64,000 nucleotides of DNA, from assembly GCF_029761915.1 (NCBI RefSeq), contig NZ_CP121695.1, forward strand, positions 7,345,501 through 7,409,500, given 5' to 3'. This DNA comes from Bradyrhizobium sp. CB1650 (GTDB taxonomy: Bacteria; Pseudomonadota; Alphaproteobacteria; Rhizobiales; Xanthobacteraceae). This document shows positions 7,459 to 16,658 of this stretch, piece by piece. Made by a program: the position numbers and the translations under genes. Positions within the stretch are counted from its first letter, which is position 1. Every line of letters begins with the position of its first letter. Below the pieces are notes generated by a model. The model did not search any database and had not been told where the DNA came from. It saw only the letters and a program-made list of their open reading frames with translations.

Positions 7459-9048
7459 ATGCCTCACCAGTTCAGCCTCGCCCAGGACATCCGCAAACCC
7501 GCCCGCCGCGCCAAGGGCGGCATCGTCGCCGCGCAGTCGCGCCGCGCAGCCGAGGTGGGCGCGCAGGTGCTGGCGGCGGGCGGTGACTGCGTCGACGCGA
7601 TCGTCGCGACCACCTTCGCGCTGAACGTGCTGGAACCGTGGATGAGCGGCATGGGCGGCGGCGGCGCGATGGTGCTGTTCCGCGCCAAGGAAAATCGCTA
7701 CGAGGTGATCGACTACGGCATGCGCGCGCCGCAAAGCCTCCGCGTCGCGGACTATCCGCTCACCGGACAGGGCGCGGCCTCCGATCTCTTCCCCTGGCCG
7801 CGGGTGAAGGACGACCGCAACCTTCACGGCCCCGGCTCGATCGCGGTGCCCGGCGTGGTCGCCGGCATGGAGGAGGCGCATCGCCGCCACGCCAAGCTGC
7901 CGTGGAAAGATCTGCTCGCGCCTGCAGCCAAGCTCGCCGGCGAAGGGCTTTTGGTCGACTGGTGGACGACGCTGATGATCGCGAGTACCGCCGCCGATCT
8001 GCGTCGCTATCCCGCAAGCGCGGAAGCCTTTCTGAAGGACGGCCTGCCGCCGAACACGCCTTGGGGCATCAAGGCCGAGACGCGACTGCCGCAGGACGAG
8101 TTGAAGGCAACGCTGGCGCATCTCGCCGAAGCCGGCGCGCGCGACTTCTACCAGGGCGACCTCGCCAGGAGCATTGCGTCTGACATCAAGGCCGACGGCG
8201 GCTCGCTGTCGGTGGAGGATCTCGCGGCGTTCCGCGCATATCTGCGCGAGCCACTGACGATCCCCTATCGCGGCGGCAAAGTCTATGCGACGCCGGAACT
8301 GACGGCCGGGCCGACGATGGCCCATGCGCTGCGCCTGTTGCAGCAGAACCTGAAGCCGGGCGGCACGCCCGATGCGGCCGCCTACGCCGAATACGCACTC
8401 GCCCTGCAATCGGCCTATCGCGAGCGGCTCGGCGACATGGGCGATGCCGACGGCAAGCGCTCGCTCGGCGCGGAATATCTGGCGCCGTCCTGCACCACGC
8501 ATTTCTCCGTTGTCGACCGCGATGGCAACATGGCTGCGGTCACGCAGACCCTGCTCTCGACCTTCGGCTCGAAATACGTGACGCCGCACACCGGCATCAC
8601 CATGAACAACGGCATCATGTGGTTCGACCCGACGCCGGGTACGACCAACTCGCTCGCCCCCGGCAAGCGCTGTCTCACAAACTACACGCCGGTTATCGCC
8701 GAGACCAGGGACGGCAAGCGCCTCGCCGTCGGCGCCTCCGGCGGCCGGCGCATTTCGCCGGCGGTGATGCAGCTCCTCTCCTTCGTCATGGATTTCGGCA
8801 TGGATCTCGATGCCGCAATCCACCAGCCGCGCATCGACGCCAGCGAAGGTGCAGTCGTGATCGGCGACACCCGCCTGCCGGCGGACGCACGCAAAGTCCT
8901 GGCCGCCCGCTTCGACTACGAGGAAACGCAGGTGCAGGCCCTGCCTATGAAGTTCGCCTGCCCGAGCGTGGTGATGCGCGAGGGCGACATCAATTCCGGC
9001 GCGGTCGAGATTTTCCAGCCCTGGGCTGACGCGGTGGTGGAGAGCTGA
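7459..9048 (+). CDS. gamma-glutamyltranspeptidase-family protein (Ntn hydrolase)
   Basis: 529 residues. The nucleophile region SCTTHFSVVDRDGNMAAVTQ is the autocleavage site of the family; the Thr of TTHFS would become the new N-terminus of the small subunit. Later come TGITMNNGIMWFDP and the substrate loop GASGGRRISPAVMQ. The N-terminal half has MSGMGGGGAMVLF and GPGSIAVPGVVAGM, as in GGT large subunits. No signal peptide is visible, so it may be cytosolic, unlike classical periplasmic GGT. Family members act on gamma-glutamyl amides or cephalosporin-like acyl groups. It could serve gamma-glutamylated amines, given the neighbouring PuuB-like oxidase (inference). Confidence 0.88.
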   Translation: MPHQFSLAQDIRKPARRAKGGIVAAQSRRAAEVGAQVLAAGGDCVDAIVATTFALNVLEPWMSGMGGGGAMVLFRAKENRYEVIDYGMRAPQSLRVADYPLTGQGAASDLFPWPRVKDDRNLHGPGSIAVPGVVAGMEEAHRRHAKLPWKDLLAPAAKLAGEGLLVDWWTTLMIASTAADLRRYPASAEAFLKDGLPPNTPWGIKAETRLPQDELKATLAHLAEAGARDFYQGDLARSIASDIKADGGSLSVEDLAAFRAYLREPLTIPYRGGKVYATPELTAGPTMAHALRLLQQNLKPGGTPDAAAYAEYALALQSAYRERLGDMGDADGKRSLGAEYLAPSCTTHFSVVDRDGNMAAVTQTLLSTFGSKYVTPHTGITMNNGIMWFDPTPGTTNSLAPGKRCLTNYTPVIAETRDGKRLAVGASGGRRISPAVMQLLSFVMDFGMDLDAAIHQPRIDASEGAVVIGDTRLPADARKVLAARFDYEETQVQALPMKFACPSVVMREGDINSGAVEIFQPWADAVVES

Positions 9049-9138
9049 GCGTCACGACTCCTCCATATTTGCGCGCGACATCGCAATCGATGTCCGTCAT
9101 CGAACGGACCGATGCGTGCCTAACAGGAGAGATTCTCG

Positions 9139-9363
9139 ATGAAGAAGCTTGCGCTCGCCGCAACATTGATCGTCGCGGCCGGCTTCACGATGCCCGGCGC
9201 GGCATTCGCCAAGGGCGGCCATGGCCATGGTCATGGTTACGGCTACCACGGCGGATACCATGCACATCGCCATGCCGTACCGCCCGGCTGGTACCATGGG
9301 CGCAAGGTCGGCTGGGGCGGCAGGGGGTGCCCGCCCGGGCTGTGGAAACAGGGCCGCTGCTGA
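9139..9363 (+). CDS. small secreted His/Gly-rich protein
   Basis: 74 residues: a signal peptide MKKLALAATLIVAAGFTMPGAAFA, then a short mature peptide with GHGHGHGYGYHGGYHAHRHA and a conserved-looking GCPPGLWKQGRC end with two cysteines. The His clusters could bind metal. It matches the general layout of small GCG/CG-repeat-type secreted proteins of rhizobia, with no known function. The start is ATG at 9139 after AGGAGAG. A strong hairpin terminator follows the gene. Confidence 0.75.
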   Translation: MKKLALAATLIVAAGFTMPGAAFAKGGHGHGHGYGYHGGYHAHRHAVPPGWYHGRKVGWGGRGCPPGLWKQGRC

Positions 9364-9386
9364 CGTCCCCATCCACAATTCATGCG

Positions 9387-9418
9387 AGGCGCCGCCCGTG
9401 ACCGGGCGGCGCCTTCTT
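9387..9418. terminator. bidirectional rho-independent terminator
   Basis: A 12-bp perfect stem AGGCGCCGCCCG / CGGGCGGCGCCT with TGAC loop (9387-9414), followed by TCTTC. It lies between two convergent genes and can serve both. Confidence 0.75.
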
Positions 9419-10710
9419 CAAATTCCAAGCCGGTCTCGCACGCGGCCCGTGATCACCGCGCTCGTTACGGCAACTGGCCATAGCGCATGCATCGGGATCG
9501 GTGCGATGTCGGTGATGGGCATGTCGATCTCGGCCTTGGCGCCGCCGATCAGGCGGCGCGCGAGCTGCGCGCCCATTGCGGTCGAGAGCGCGACGCCGCG
9601 GCCGTTGCAGCCGAGCGAGATCAGGATGTCGTCCGCCGGCTCATGCACATGCGGATAGTGATCCCTGGTGATGGCGAGCCGGCTGTTCCAGCCGTGAGTC
9701 CAGGAAACGCCCTTGAGCTGCGGCCATAGCCGCTCTGCGTAACGGATGAGATAGGCGACATCCGATGGCGAGTTGATCCAGCGCATCGGGCCGCGACCGC
9801 CCATCAAGAGGCGATTGCGCTGATCGATGCGGTAATAGACCGTGATGTGACCGCTCTCGTAGAGGACGGGCCGCGTCGGCATGATCGAGCGAGCCACCTC
9901 GTCCGAGAGCGGCGCGGTGGCAGCGATCGACGAAAACACCGGAACGATGGTGCGGCGGAGCGCCGGCCAGAGGTCGTCAGTAAAACCGTTGGTGGCAAGC
10001 AACACCTTGTCGGCATGGACGACCGCGCGGGGCGTCTCGATGCGCCAGCGCGTGCCTTCGCGGCGCAGCGATAGCGCCGGCGTTTCGCCGTAAACACTGG
10101 CACCGGCGGAGATCGCGGCGCGCGCGAGCCCGCGGGCGTAGCTGAGGGGGTGCAGGTCGCCGCCGCGGGCATCGAGCATGGCGCCGATGTAGCGATCCGT
10201 GCCGGTCATCTCGCGCAATTGCTCGCGATTCAGGAACGACACCGGCATGCCGCGGCGAATGCATTGCTGCGCGGTCTTCTCGATCGCGGCGGCGCTCGCC
10301 TCGTTGTAGGCCGCGCGCAGCGTGCCGTTCTGACGCGCTTCGCAGGGGATCTGGTAACGGCGGATCAGGTCATGCGTGAAATTGGTCGTGCCGTAGGAGA
10401 ACTCGATCATGCGGCGGCCGAGATCACGGCCGAAATCGGCCTCGATCTGGTCGGGATCGTGCTTCAGCCCGGGATTGGTCTGGCCGCCATTGTTTCCCGA
10501 AGCGCCCCAGCCGGGCTCCTGCGCCTCCAGCACCAGCGCCTCGACGCCCTGCTCGGCGAGATGCAGCGCGGTCGAGAGGCCCGTGAATCCGCCACCGATG
10601 ATGGCGATCGCGACGCTCTTGTCGGTGTCGAGCGGCGGCGGCGCGATCGGGGCGACGGCCGTGTCGGCATAGAGTGAGGGCGGCAATGGCAGGCGGGCAG
10701 GCACGTTCAT
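9418..10710 (-). CDS. FAD-dependent oxidoreductase, PuuB/gamma-glutamylputrescine oxidase-like
   Basis: 430 residues of the DAO (D-amino-acid oxidase) fold. The dinucleotide site is AIAIIGGGFTGLSTALHLAE near residue 35, followed by VLEAQEPGWGASGNNGGQ, the usual flavin-contact segment. The C-terminal GCNGRGVALSTAMG contacts FAD as in PuuB and related amine oxidases. It oxidises a secondary or primary amine, releasing H2O2 and an aldehyde or imine; a gamma-glutamylated polyamine is the likely substrate class. It lies 12 nt after the polar amino-acid ABC transporter genes in the same direction, so it is probably the enzyme for the imported substrate. Confidence 0.87.
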   Translation of the reverse strand: MNVPARLPLPPSLYADTAVAPIAPPPLDTDKSVAIAIIGGGFTGLSTALHLAEQGVEALVLEAQEPGWGASGNNGGQTNPGLKHDPDQIEADFGRDLGRRMIEFSYGTTNFTHDLIRRYQIPCEARQNGTLRAAYNEASAAAIEKTAQQCIRRGMPVSFLNREQLREMTGTDRYIGAMLDARGGDLHPLSYARGLARAAISAGASVYGETPALSLRREGTRWRIETPRAVVHADKVLLATNGFTDDLWPALRRTIVPVFSSIAATAPLSDEVARSIMPTRPVLYESGHITVYYRIDQRNRLLMGGRGPMRWINSPSDVAYLIRYAERLWPQLKGVSWTHGWNSRLAITRDHYPHVHEPADDILISLGCNGRGVALSTAMGAQLARRLIGGAKAEIDMPITDIAPIPMHALWPVAVTSAVITGRVRDRLGI

Positions 10711-10722
10711 GGCGAAGACCGA

Positions 10723-11454
10723 TCAGAGCGGGTGCAGCACGCGGCGCAAGAAATCCTGCGTGCGAGGATGCCGGGGTTGATTGAGCAGCGCCTTGGCCGG
10801 TCCCTGCTCGACGATGACGCCGCCATCGATGAACAGCACGCGGTCGGCGACGTCGCGGGCAAAGCCCATCTCGTGGGTGACCACGACCATGGTCATGCCG
10901 TCATCGGCGAGCTTGCGCATCACGCCGAGGACGTCGCCGACGAGCTCGGGGTCGAGCGCCGATGTCGGCTCGTCGAACAGGATCGCCTTGGGCTGCATCG
11001 CAAGCGCGCGTGCGATCGCGACGCGCTGCTGCTGGCCGCCCGAGAGCTGCGGCGGATGCGCGTCCGCCTTTTCGGCAAGCCCGACCTGCGCAAGCAGCGC
11101 ACGGCCGCGCTCGAGCGCCGCGGCGCGCTGTTCCTTCTTCACATAAAGCGGCCCCTCGACGACGTTTTCGAGCGCGGTGCGATGCGGGAACAGGTTGAAG
11201 CGCTGGAACACCATCGAGACCCGGGTACGGATCGCCACGATCGACGACGCATCGCGGTCGACCTTCAGGCCCTCGACACTGATCTCGCCGCGGTCGTAGC
11301 TTTCGAGCCCGTTGATGCAGCGCAGGATGGTGGACTTGCCGGAGCCGGAGGGGCCGATGATGCAGACCACCTCGCCCTTCTGCACGGATGCCGTGATGCC
11401 CTTGAGCACCTCGACCTTGCCGAAGCTCTTGTGCACGTCGTTGAGCTCGATCAT
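10723..11454 (-). CDS. polar amino-acid ABC transporter ATPase (GlnQ-type)
   Basis: 243 residues from ATG at 11454, which overlaps the permease stop (ATGA). All nucleotide-binding motifs are present: GPSGSGKST (Walker A), [15 protein letters not shown] (signature), ILFDEP (Walker B) and [10 protein letters not shown] (H-loop). It closely follows the GlnQ/HisP pattern, including [19 protein letters not shown]. It energises uptake together with the permease and binding protein encoded upstream. Substrate specificity is set by the binding protein and cannot be read here. Confidence 0.93.
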   Translation of the reverse strand: MIELNDVHKSFGKVEVLKGITASVQKGEVVCIIGPSGSGKSTILRCINGLESYDRGEISVEGLKVDRDASSIVAIRTRVSMVFQRFNLFPHRTALENVVEGPLYVKKEQRAAALERGRALLAQVGLAEKADAHPPQLSGGQQQRVAIARALAMQPKAILFDEPTSALDPELVGDVLGVMRKLADDGMTMVVVTHEMGFARDVADRVLFIDGGVIVEQGPAKALLNQPRHPRTQDFLRRVLHPL

Positions 11455-12104
11455 GGCTTGCCGGCCCGCTTCTCGAAGTGACGGACGAGCAGGATCAGCG
11501 GAATGCTCATGGTGAGATACATGAGCGCCACGAGCGTGAACACGCTGGTGTTCTTGAAGGTCGAGGACGCGATCAGCTTGCCCTGAAGCGCGAGCTCGGC
11601 GACCGTGATGGTCGAGGCCTGCGAGGAATCCTTCAGCATCATGATCATGACGTTGCCGTAGGGCGGCAGCACGATGCGCACCGCCTGCGGCAGCACCACG
11701 CGGCGCATGGTGAGCCACCAGCCCATGCCGATCGACTGCGCCGCCTCGATCTGCCCCTTGTCGATCGCCTCGATGCCGGCGCGGAAGTTTTCGGCCTGGT
11801 AGGCCGAGTACGCAATCCCGAGCCCGAGGATCGCCGCTTGCAACGCGGTCAGCGTGACGCCGAGATCCGGCATCACGAAGTAGAGATAGAACAGGAGCAC
11901 GATGATCGGGATGCCGCGGATCACGTTGATCAGGCTGGCGCTAAGCCCCGACAGGAGGCCGATGCCGGAGACCCGCATCATCGCCCAGACCAGGCCAAGC
12001 ACCGTCGAGAGCAGGAGCGAGCCGATGGTGACGACGATCGTGAGCGCGACGCCATTCAAGAGGATCGGGAAGAACTCGACGGTGTCGTGCCAGAAGCCTT
12101 TCAT
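11451..12104 (-). CDS. polar amino-acid ABC transporter permease (HisM/GlnP-type)
   Basis: 217 residues with about five membrane helices. The inner-membrane component signature is the EAA-like loop [30 protein letters not shown] near residue 130, preceded by [13 protein letters not shown], typical of the HisMQ family. Only one permease gene is present, so it should act as a homodimer. It is the second gene of the binding protein-permease-ATPase-oxidase run. Confidence 0.93.
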   Translation of the reverse strand: MKGFWHDTVEFFPILLNGVALTIVVTIGSLLLSTVLGLVWAMMRVSGIGLLSGLSASLINVIRGIPIIVLLFYLYFVMPDLGVTLTALQAAILGLGIAYSAYQAENFRAGIEAIDKGQIEAAQSIGMGWWLTMRRVVLPQAVRIVLPPYGNVMIMMLKDSSQASTITVAELALQGKLIASSTFKNTSVFTLVALMYLTMSIPLILLVRHFEKRAGKP

Positions 12105-12123
12105 CGGCCAGCCCTGAAGTTGA

Positions 12124-12888
12124 TCAGCCTTGCGCCTTCAGGCCCCATTTATCGAGGATCTTGTCGATGGTACCGTTGGCCTTCAGCTTTGCAAGCGAGG
12201 CGTTGATCTTGCCGAGCAACGCGGCCTCGCCCTTGCGCACGCCGATGCCGACCGAGCCGACGGTGACGGGCTTGTAGCCGTCGACGAGGCGCACCTCGGG
12301 GAAACCGCCCTGCTTCAGATTGTAGGCAAGGATCGGATAGTCGGCGTAGCCGGCCTTGAGACGGCCGGTGTTCACGTCGCGCAGGATGTCGGGAATGGTG
12401 TCGTAGGCCTTGACCTCGGCGAACAGGCCGGACTTTTTCAGCGCGTCGACGAAGGCGGTGCCAACCTGGGCGCCGACCGTTTCGCCCTTCAAATCCTCCT
12501 GCGAGGCATAGGCTTTGGTGTCGCCTTTCGGCACCACGAGGCCTTCGCCATAGGTGTAGATCGGGTCGGAGAAGTCGACGACCTCCTTGCGCGGCGGCGT
12601 GATGAACATCGCGGCGGCAATGACGTCAATCTTGTTCGAGGTCAGCGACGGGATCAGCGCCGAGAACTGCATCGGCTCGATCTGCACGTTGAAGCCGGCA
12701 TCCTTGCCGATCTCGGTGATGAGATCGACCATGATGCCCTGGATGCTGTTGGTCTTGGTGTCGAGGAAGGTGAAGGGAATGCCTGTCGGCGTCGAGCCGA
12801 CCTTCAGCACCTGCTGAGCCGACGCGGGCGCGGCGGCTGCAATCGCGAGCGCCGCGACCGCGGCCTGGACAATACGCTTCAACGGCAT
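12124..12888 (-). CDS. periplasmic solute-binding protein of the polar amino-acid ABC transporter
   Basis: 254 residues from ATG at 12888, which opens a signal peptide (MPLKRIVQAAVAALAIAAAAPASAQ). The mature part is a family 3 binding protein: VLKVGSTPTGIPFTFLD, GIMVDLITEIGKDAGF, KIDVIAAAMFITPPRKEVVDFSDP and the hinge LKGETVGAQVGTAF. It captures a small amine or amino acid in the periplasm. It is the first gene of the operon and is divergent from an XRE-cupin regulator, whose operator-like palindromes lie in the 163-nt gap. Confidence 0.93.
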   Translation of the reverse strand: MPLKRIVQAAVAALAIAAAAPASAQQVLKVGSTPTGIPFTFLDTKTNSIQGIMVDLITEIGKDAGFNVQIEPMQFSALIPSLTSNKIDVIAAAMFITPPRKEVVDFSDPIYTYGEGLVVPKGDTKAYASQEDLKGETVGAQVGTAFVDALKKSGLFAEVKAYDTIPDILRDVNTGRLKAGYADYPILAYNLKQGGFPEVRLVDGYKPVTVGSVGIGVRKGEAALLGKINASLAKLKANGTIDKILDKWGLKAQG

Positions 12889-12970
12889 CGCATCCCCCTT
12901 GGGTTCGGCCGATGGCGGCGCGCCGTGCGCGTCGTGATCGCGGACGTTGCGGGCGAGGCCGTTTCGGCTT

Positions 12971-12990
12971 ATTTTCACCAATATGAAAAT
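12971..12990. promoter_or_regulatory. candidate operator, ATTTTCA-N6-TGAAAAT
   Basis: Perfect 7-bp inverted arms with a 6-nt spacer, in the only AT-rich stretch between the divergent binding-protein and XRE-cupin genes. This is a probable binding site for the regulator encoded at 13052 (inference from position and symmetry). Confidence 0.5.
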
Positions 12991-13023
12991 TTGGTCACAC
13001 TTTCACGGACGATGCAAGCGGTT

Positions 13024-13037
13024 TTCATGCACATGAA
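13024..13037. promoter_or_regulatory. second candidate operator, TTCATG-CA-CATGAA
   Basis: 6-bp inverted arms with a 2-nt spacer, ending 14 nt before the GTG of the XRE-cupin gene. The position suggests autoregulation. Confidence 0.4.
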
Positions 13038-13051
13038 GGAAGCGGTCTGAC

Positions 13052-13702
13052 GTGAGCGGTGGCAAAAGAATGCGCAAACCGGCCGCCGCAAAGCCGGTAA
13101 AAAAGACGAAGGCGAGGCCGGCCGAGCCCGCGATGGATGTCGCGGTCGGCCGCCGCATCCGCGATCTCCGCCGCGTCAGGCAATTCTCGCTCGAAACGGT
13201 CGCCGAGCGCACGGCGCTTTCGATCGGCTTCCTCAGCCAGATCGAGCGCGGTCTATCGTCGCCCTCGCTGCGCGTGCTGGCGACGCTCGCCGACGTGCTC
13301 GGCGTCGGCATCGCGGCGCTGTTCGGGGCGAGCCCGAGCCGCGACGGTGCATCCGACCAGGTGGTAACGCGCGAGCTTCAGCGCCCCGAGCTGAAATTGT
13401 GGCGCACCGGCGTTTCAAAGCAGTTGCTGAGCCCGGCAAGTGCCGAGAACCGGCTCAACCTGTTCCTGGTGCATCTGGAGCCCGGCGGCTCCACCGGCGA
13501 CGAGCTCTACACCCACGACGGCGAGGAAGCCGGCCTCGTGCTCGAAGGCGAGATGATGCTGACGGTGGATACGGAGACCTGGTCGCTGAAGCGAGGCGAC
13601 AGTTTTCGATTTGCCAGCCGGCGGCCGCACCGGTTTTCCAATCCAGCGCAGCATGCGAAGGCGGTCGTGCTGTGGGTGAACTCGGTGACGGGGGCGGGCT
13701 GA
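13052..13702 (+). CDS. XRE-family regulator with cupin sensor (PuuR-like)
   Basis: 216 residues from GTG at 13052. A basic tail is followed by an HTH_3 domain (RRIRDLRRVRQFSLETVAE then LSIGFLSQIERGLSSPSLRVL, about residues 34-85) and a C-terminal cupin (GDELYTHDGEEAGLVLEGEMML then RRPHRFSNP). This is the build of PuuR and related regulators of polyamine and amino-acid use, in which the cupin binds the ligand. It is divergent from the ABC transporter operon, with two palindromes between them, so it probably controls that operon and itself. Confidence 0.88.
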   Translation: MSGGKRMRKPAAAKPVKKTKARPAEPAMDVAVGRRIRDLRRVRQFSLETVAERTALSIGFLSQIERGLSSPSLRVLATLADVLGVGIAALFGASPSRDGASDQVVTRELQRPELKLWRTGVSKQLLSPASAENRLNLFLVHLEPGGSTGDELYTHDGEEAGLVLEGEMMLTVDTETWSLKRGDSFRFASRRPHRFSNPAQHAKAVVLWVNSVTGAG

Positions 13703-13743
13703 CTGCCCTGGCCTCTTCCCGTTTCTACGGGGTGCCTCCACGT

Positions 13744-13824
13744 CGTCATTGCGAGCGCAGCGAAGCAATCCAGAGTCTTGCCGCGGATGCAGTCCTGGAT
13801 TGCTTCGCTTCGCTCGCAATGACG
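13744..13824. repeat. long palindromic intergenic element
   Basis: Arms begin CGTCATTGCGAGCGCAGCGA and end in the near-complement CGCTCGCAATGACG, with AAGCAATCCAG / CTGGATTGCTT inside and a short GC-rich loop. This dispersed element type is common in Bradyrhizobium intergenic regions. It sits between the convergent XRE-cupin and DadA-like genes. Confidence 0.75.
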
Positions 13825-13833
13825 TTGAGAGTC

Positions 13834-15099
13834 TCACCCAAACCGGTGAGCGTAGCGATCCACCGTGAGCTCGCTCGTGTCGATCTCCGGTTTCTTGCCC
13901 GACAGCATGTCCGCCAGCACCCGACCGGAGCCGCAGGACATGGTCCAGCCCAACGTGCCGTGGCCGGTATTGAGATGCAGATTGGCATAGCGCGTCGGAC
14001 CGATCACGGGCGGGCCGTCCGGCGTCATCGGGCGCAGGCCGCTCCAGAACGTCGCTTTCGACAGATCGCCGCCGCGCGGGAAGAGATCGGTCAGCGAATG
14101 ATCGAGCGTGGCGCGGCGTGCGGGATAGAGCTTGCTCGAATAGCCGGAGATTTCCGCCGTGCCACCGACGCGGATGCGATCCCCGAGGCGCGTGATCGCG
14201 ACCTTGTAGCTCTCGTCCATCACGGTCGATTCCGGCGCGCCGCCGACGTCCTTGATCGGCACCGTGATCGAATAACCCTTTACCGGATAGACCGGCAGCG
14301 AAATGCCGAGCGGCGCAACCAGCCGCGACGACCAGCTTCCGAGCGCGAGCACATAGGCGTCGGCCTGCAGGAGGCCGGCACTGGTCGCAACGCCGGTGAC
14401 GCGCGTGGCATCCGTCACAATGCCATCGATACCGGTATTGAACATGAAGCGCACGCCGAGCGCTTCGGCGTGCTTGGCCAGCGCCTGCGTGAACATGTGG
14501 CAGTCGCCGGTCTCGTCCTGCGGCAATCGAAGCCCGCCGGCGAATTTTTCCTTCACGCCGGCAAGCGCCGGCTCGACTGCGATGCAGCCTTCGCGGCCGA
14601 GCACCTCATAGGGCACGCCATATTGTTTCAGCACGGCGATGTCCTCAGCCGTGCCGTCGAGCTGCGACTGGTAGCGGAAGAGCTGCAAGGTGCCCTGCGC
14701 GCGCTCGTCATATTGAATGCCGATGTCGCGGCGCAAGTCGCGCAGGCAATCGCGGCTGTACTCCGCGATCGGGATCATCCGGCTCTTGTTGACCGCGTAG
14801 CGCGCAGACGTGCAGTTGCGCAGCATCTTGAGCAGCCAGATCCACATCACCGGATCGAGCTTCGGCCGCACCACCAGCGGGCCATGCTTCATCAACAGCC
14901 ATTTGATCGCCTTCACCGGAACGCCGGGGCCGGCCCAGGGCGAGGAATAGCCGGGCGAGACCTCGCCGGCATTGGCGAACGAGGTTTCCAGCGCCGGTTG
15001 CGGCTGACGGTCGACGACCGTCACTTCATGGCCGGCGCGCGCGAGGTAGTAGGCAGAGGTGACGCCGATGACACCGCTGCCGAGGATCAGGACTTTCAC
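13834..15099 (-). CDS. dadA: D-amino-acid dehydrogenase (DadA-like)
   Basis: 421 residues with a GTG start. The N-terminal [22 protein letters not shown] is the FAD-binding Rossmann motif, followed by [29 protein letters not shown], a segment diagnostic of DadA. The C-terminal [17 protein letters not shown] completes the flavin site. DadA is a membrane-associated enzyme that deaminates D-amino acids to 2-oxo acids and passes electrons to the respiratory chain. It is followed 72 nt later on the same strand by nothing convergent and preceded by the aminotransferase gene, so both could belong to one catabolic unit. A specific D-amino-acid substrate cannot be named. Confidence 0.9.
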   Translation of the reverse strand: MKVLILGSGVIGVTSAYYLARAGHEVTVVDRQPQPALETSFANAGEVSPGYSSPWAGPGVPVKAIKWLLMKHGPLVVRPKLDPVMWIWLLKMLRNCTSARYAVNKSRMIPIAEYSRDCLRDLRRDIGIQYDERAQGTLQLFRYQSQLDGTAEDIAVLKQYGVPYEVLGREGCIAVEPALAGVKEKFAGGLRLPQDETGDCHMFTQALAKHAEALGVRFMFNTGIDGIVTDATRVTGVATSAGLLQADAYVLALGSWSSRLVAPLGISLPVYPVKGYSITVPIKDVGGAPESTVMDESYKVAITRLGDRIRVGGTAEISGYSSKLYPARRATLDHSLTDLFPRGGDLSKATFWSGLRPMTPDGPPVIGPTRYANLHLNTGHGTLGWTMSCGSGRVLADMLSGKKPEIDTSELTVDRYAHRFG

Positions 15100-15171
15100 G
15101 CTTCGTCAAACTCCCGCGGCGTCACGCGCCGCTATCAAAACAGAAAACACCATGAACCGCGGGAGCAATTA

Positions 15172-16500
15172 TCAGGCCACCCGCTTGATGGCGTCGCCGA
15201 GGATCGAGACCATCTGGTCGATGTGGCTCTTCTCGACGATCAGCGGCGGCGACATCGCGAAGGAATCGCCGCTCGTGCGCAGGTAGAGGCCGCTGTTGAA
15301 GCAGTCGACCATCACGTCATAGCCGCGCGCGCCGATCGCGCCCTCGCGCGGCGATAGCTCGATCGCGCCCATCAGGCCGCAATTGCGGATGTCGATGACG
15401 TTCGGCAGGCCCTTCAGCGAATGCAGCGCATCGCGCCAGTATTCGGCGATCGACGCACCGCGCGTGAGCAGGCCTTCATCCTTGTAGATGTCGAGCGTCG
15501 CAAGGCCCGCCGCGCAGGCGACCGGATGCGCCGAATAGGTGTAGCCGTGGAACAGCTCGATCTGGTTCTCCGGTCCGGTCATCAGACCGTCATGCACCTT
15601 GCGGCTCGCGAACACGGCGCCGCAAGGCACGGTGCCGTTGGTGATGCCCTTGGCGGTCGTCATCAGGTCGGGAGTGACGCCGAAGAAGTTGGCGGCGAAC
15701 GGCGTGCCGAGGCGGCCGAAGCCGGTGATGACCTCGTCGAAGATCATGAGGATGCCGTGCTTGTCGCAGATCTCGCGCAGGCGCTTGAGATAGCCCTGCG
15801 GCGGCGGCAGCACCGCCGTCGATCCCGGCACCGGCTCGACGATGACGGCGGCGATCGTCTCGGCGCCGTGCAGGGCCACAAGACGCTCGAGGTCGTCGGC
15901 GAGCTCGGCGCCATGCGCCGGCTGATCCTTGGCAAAGGCGTTGCGGGTGAGATCGTGGGTGTGGCGGATGTGATCGACGCCCGGAAGATGGGTGGCAAAC
16001 GCGCGGCGGTTCGCCACCATGCCGCCGACCGACATGCCGCCGAAGCCGACGCCGTGGTAGCCGCGCTCGCGGCCGATCAGGCGGGTGCGGGTCGGCTGGC
16101 CGGTGGCGCGGTGATAGGCGAGCGCGATCTTCAGCGCGGTGTCGACCGACTCGGAGCCGGAGTTGGTGAAGAACACGCGATCGAGCCCCTTCGGCGCGAT
16201 CTCGGCGAGCCGCTCGGCGAAGTCGAACGCCAGCGGATGACCCATCTGGAACGACGGCGCGAAATCCAGCGTCATGAGCTGCTTCTCGACGGCGGCGGCG
16301 ATCTGCTTGCGGCCATGGCCGGCATTGACGCACCACAGTCCCGCGGAGCCGTCGATCACCTTGCGGCCGTCGACCGTGGTGTAATGCATGCCCTCGGCCG
16401 AGGAGAACAGGCGCGGCGCCTTCTTGAACTGCCGGTTGGCCGTGAACGGCATCCAGTACGAATCGGTCTTGATGGTGTTCGGAATCTGATGAAGGGTCAC
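15172..16500 (-). CDS. class-III omega-aminotransferase (beta-alanine/amine:pyruvate type)
   Basis: 442 residues from GTG at 16500, chosen for the AAGGAG just upstream. PLP-enzyme landmarks: FTNSGSESVDTALK, RERGYHGVGFGGMSVGG, LMIFDEVITGFGRLG (Asp to the pyridine N) and TTAKGITNGTVPCGAV, whose Lys binds PLP. The start QIPNTIKTDSYWMPFTANRQFKK is characteristic of omega-amino-acid:pyruvate aminotransferases acting on beta-alanine, GABA or putrescine-type amines. It is divergent from a second XRE-cupin regulator. Confidence 0.9.
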   Translation of the reverse strand: MTLHQIPNTIKTDSYWMPFTANRQFKKAPRLFSSAEGMHYTTVDGRKVIDGSAGLWCVNAGHGRKQIAAAVEKQLMTLDFAPSFQMGHPLAFDFAERLAEIAPKGLDRVFFTNSGSESVDTALKIALAYHRATGQPTRTRLIGRERGYHGVGFGGMSVGGMVANRRAFATHLPGVDHIRHTHDLTRNAFAKDQPAHGAELADDLERLVALHGAETIAAVIVEPVPGSTAVLPPPQGYLKRLREICDKHGILMIFDEVITGFGRLGTPFAANFFGVTPDLMTTAKGITNGTVPCGAVFASRKVHDGLMTGPENQIELFHGYTYSAHPVACAAGLATLDIYKDEGLLTRGASIAEYWRDALHSLKGLPNVIDIRNCGLMGAIELSPREGAIGARGYDVMVDCFNSGLYLRTSGDSFAMSPPLIVEKSHIDQMVSILGDAIKRVA

Positions 16501-16576
16501 GGCCGCGCTCCTTTGCTGACCTGTTAGCAGAGCCACGGCTCCCCAGGCGCAACAAGCCCTTTTCTGTGTATCCGCA

Positions 16577-16596
16577 ACCCATTGATTTGATTGGGT
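16577..16596. promoter_or_regulatory. candidate operator, ACCCA-N10-TGGGT
   Basis: 5-bp inverted arms in the 158-nt gap between the divergent aminotransferase and XRE-cupin genes. It is short, so only a weak candidate for the cupin regulator's site. Confidence 0.3.
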
Positions 16597-16658
16597 GTGC
16601 CGGTCCATATTTGTCCGATCCGCAACACCTGCAACAGGGACTTTGGAGGATCTTGGGC

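Noticed and set aside
13399..15357. 652-codon open frame on the plus strand
   Set aside because: It starts inside the XRE-cupin gene and runs antisense to the DadA-like gene; no protein features.
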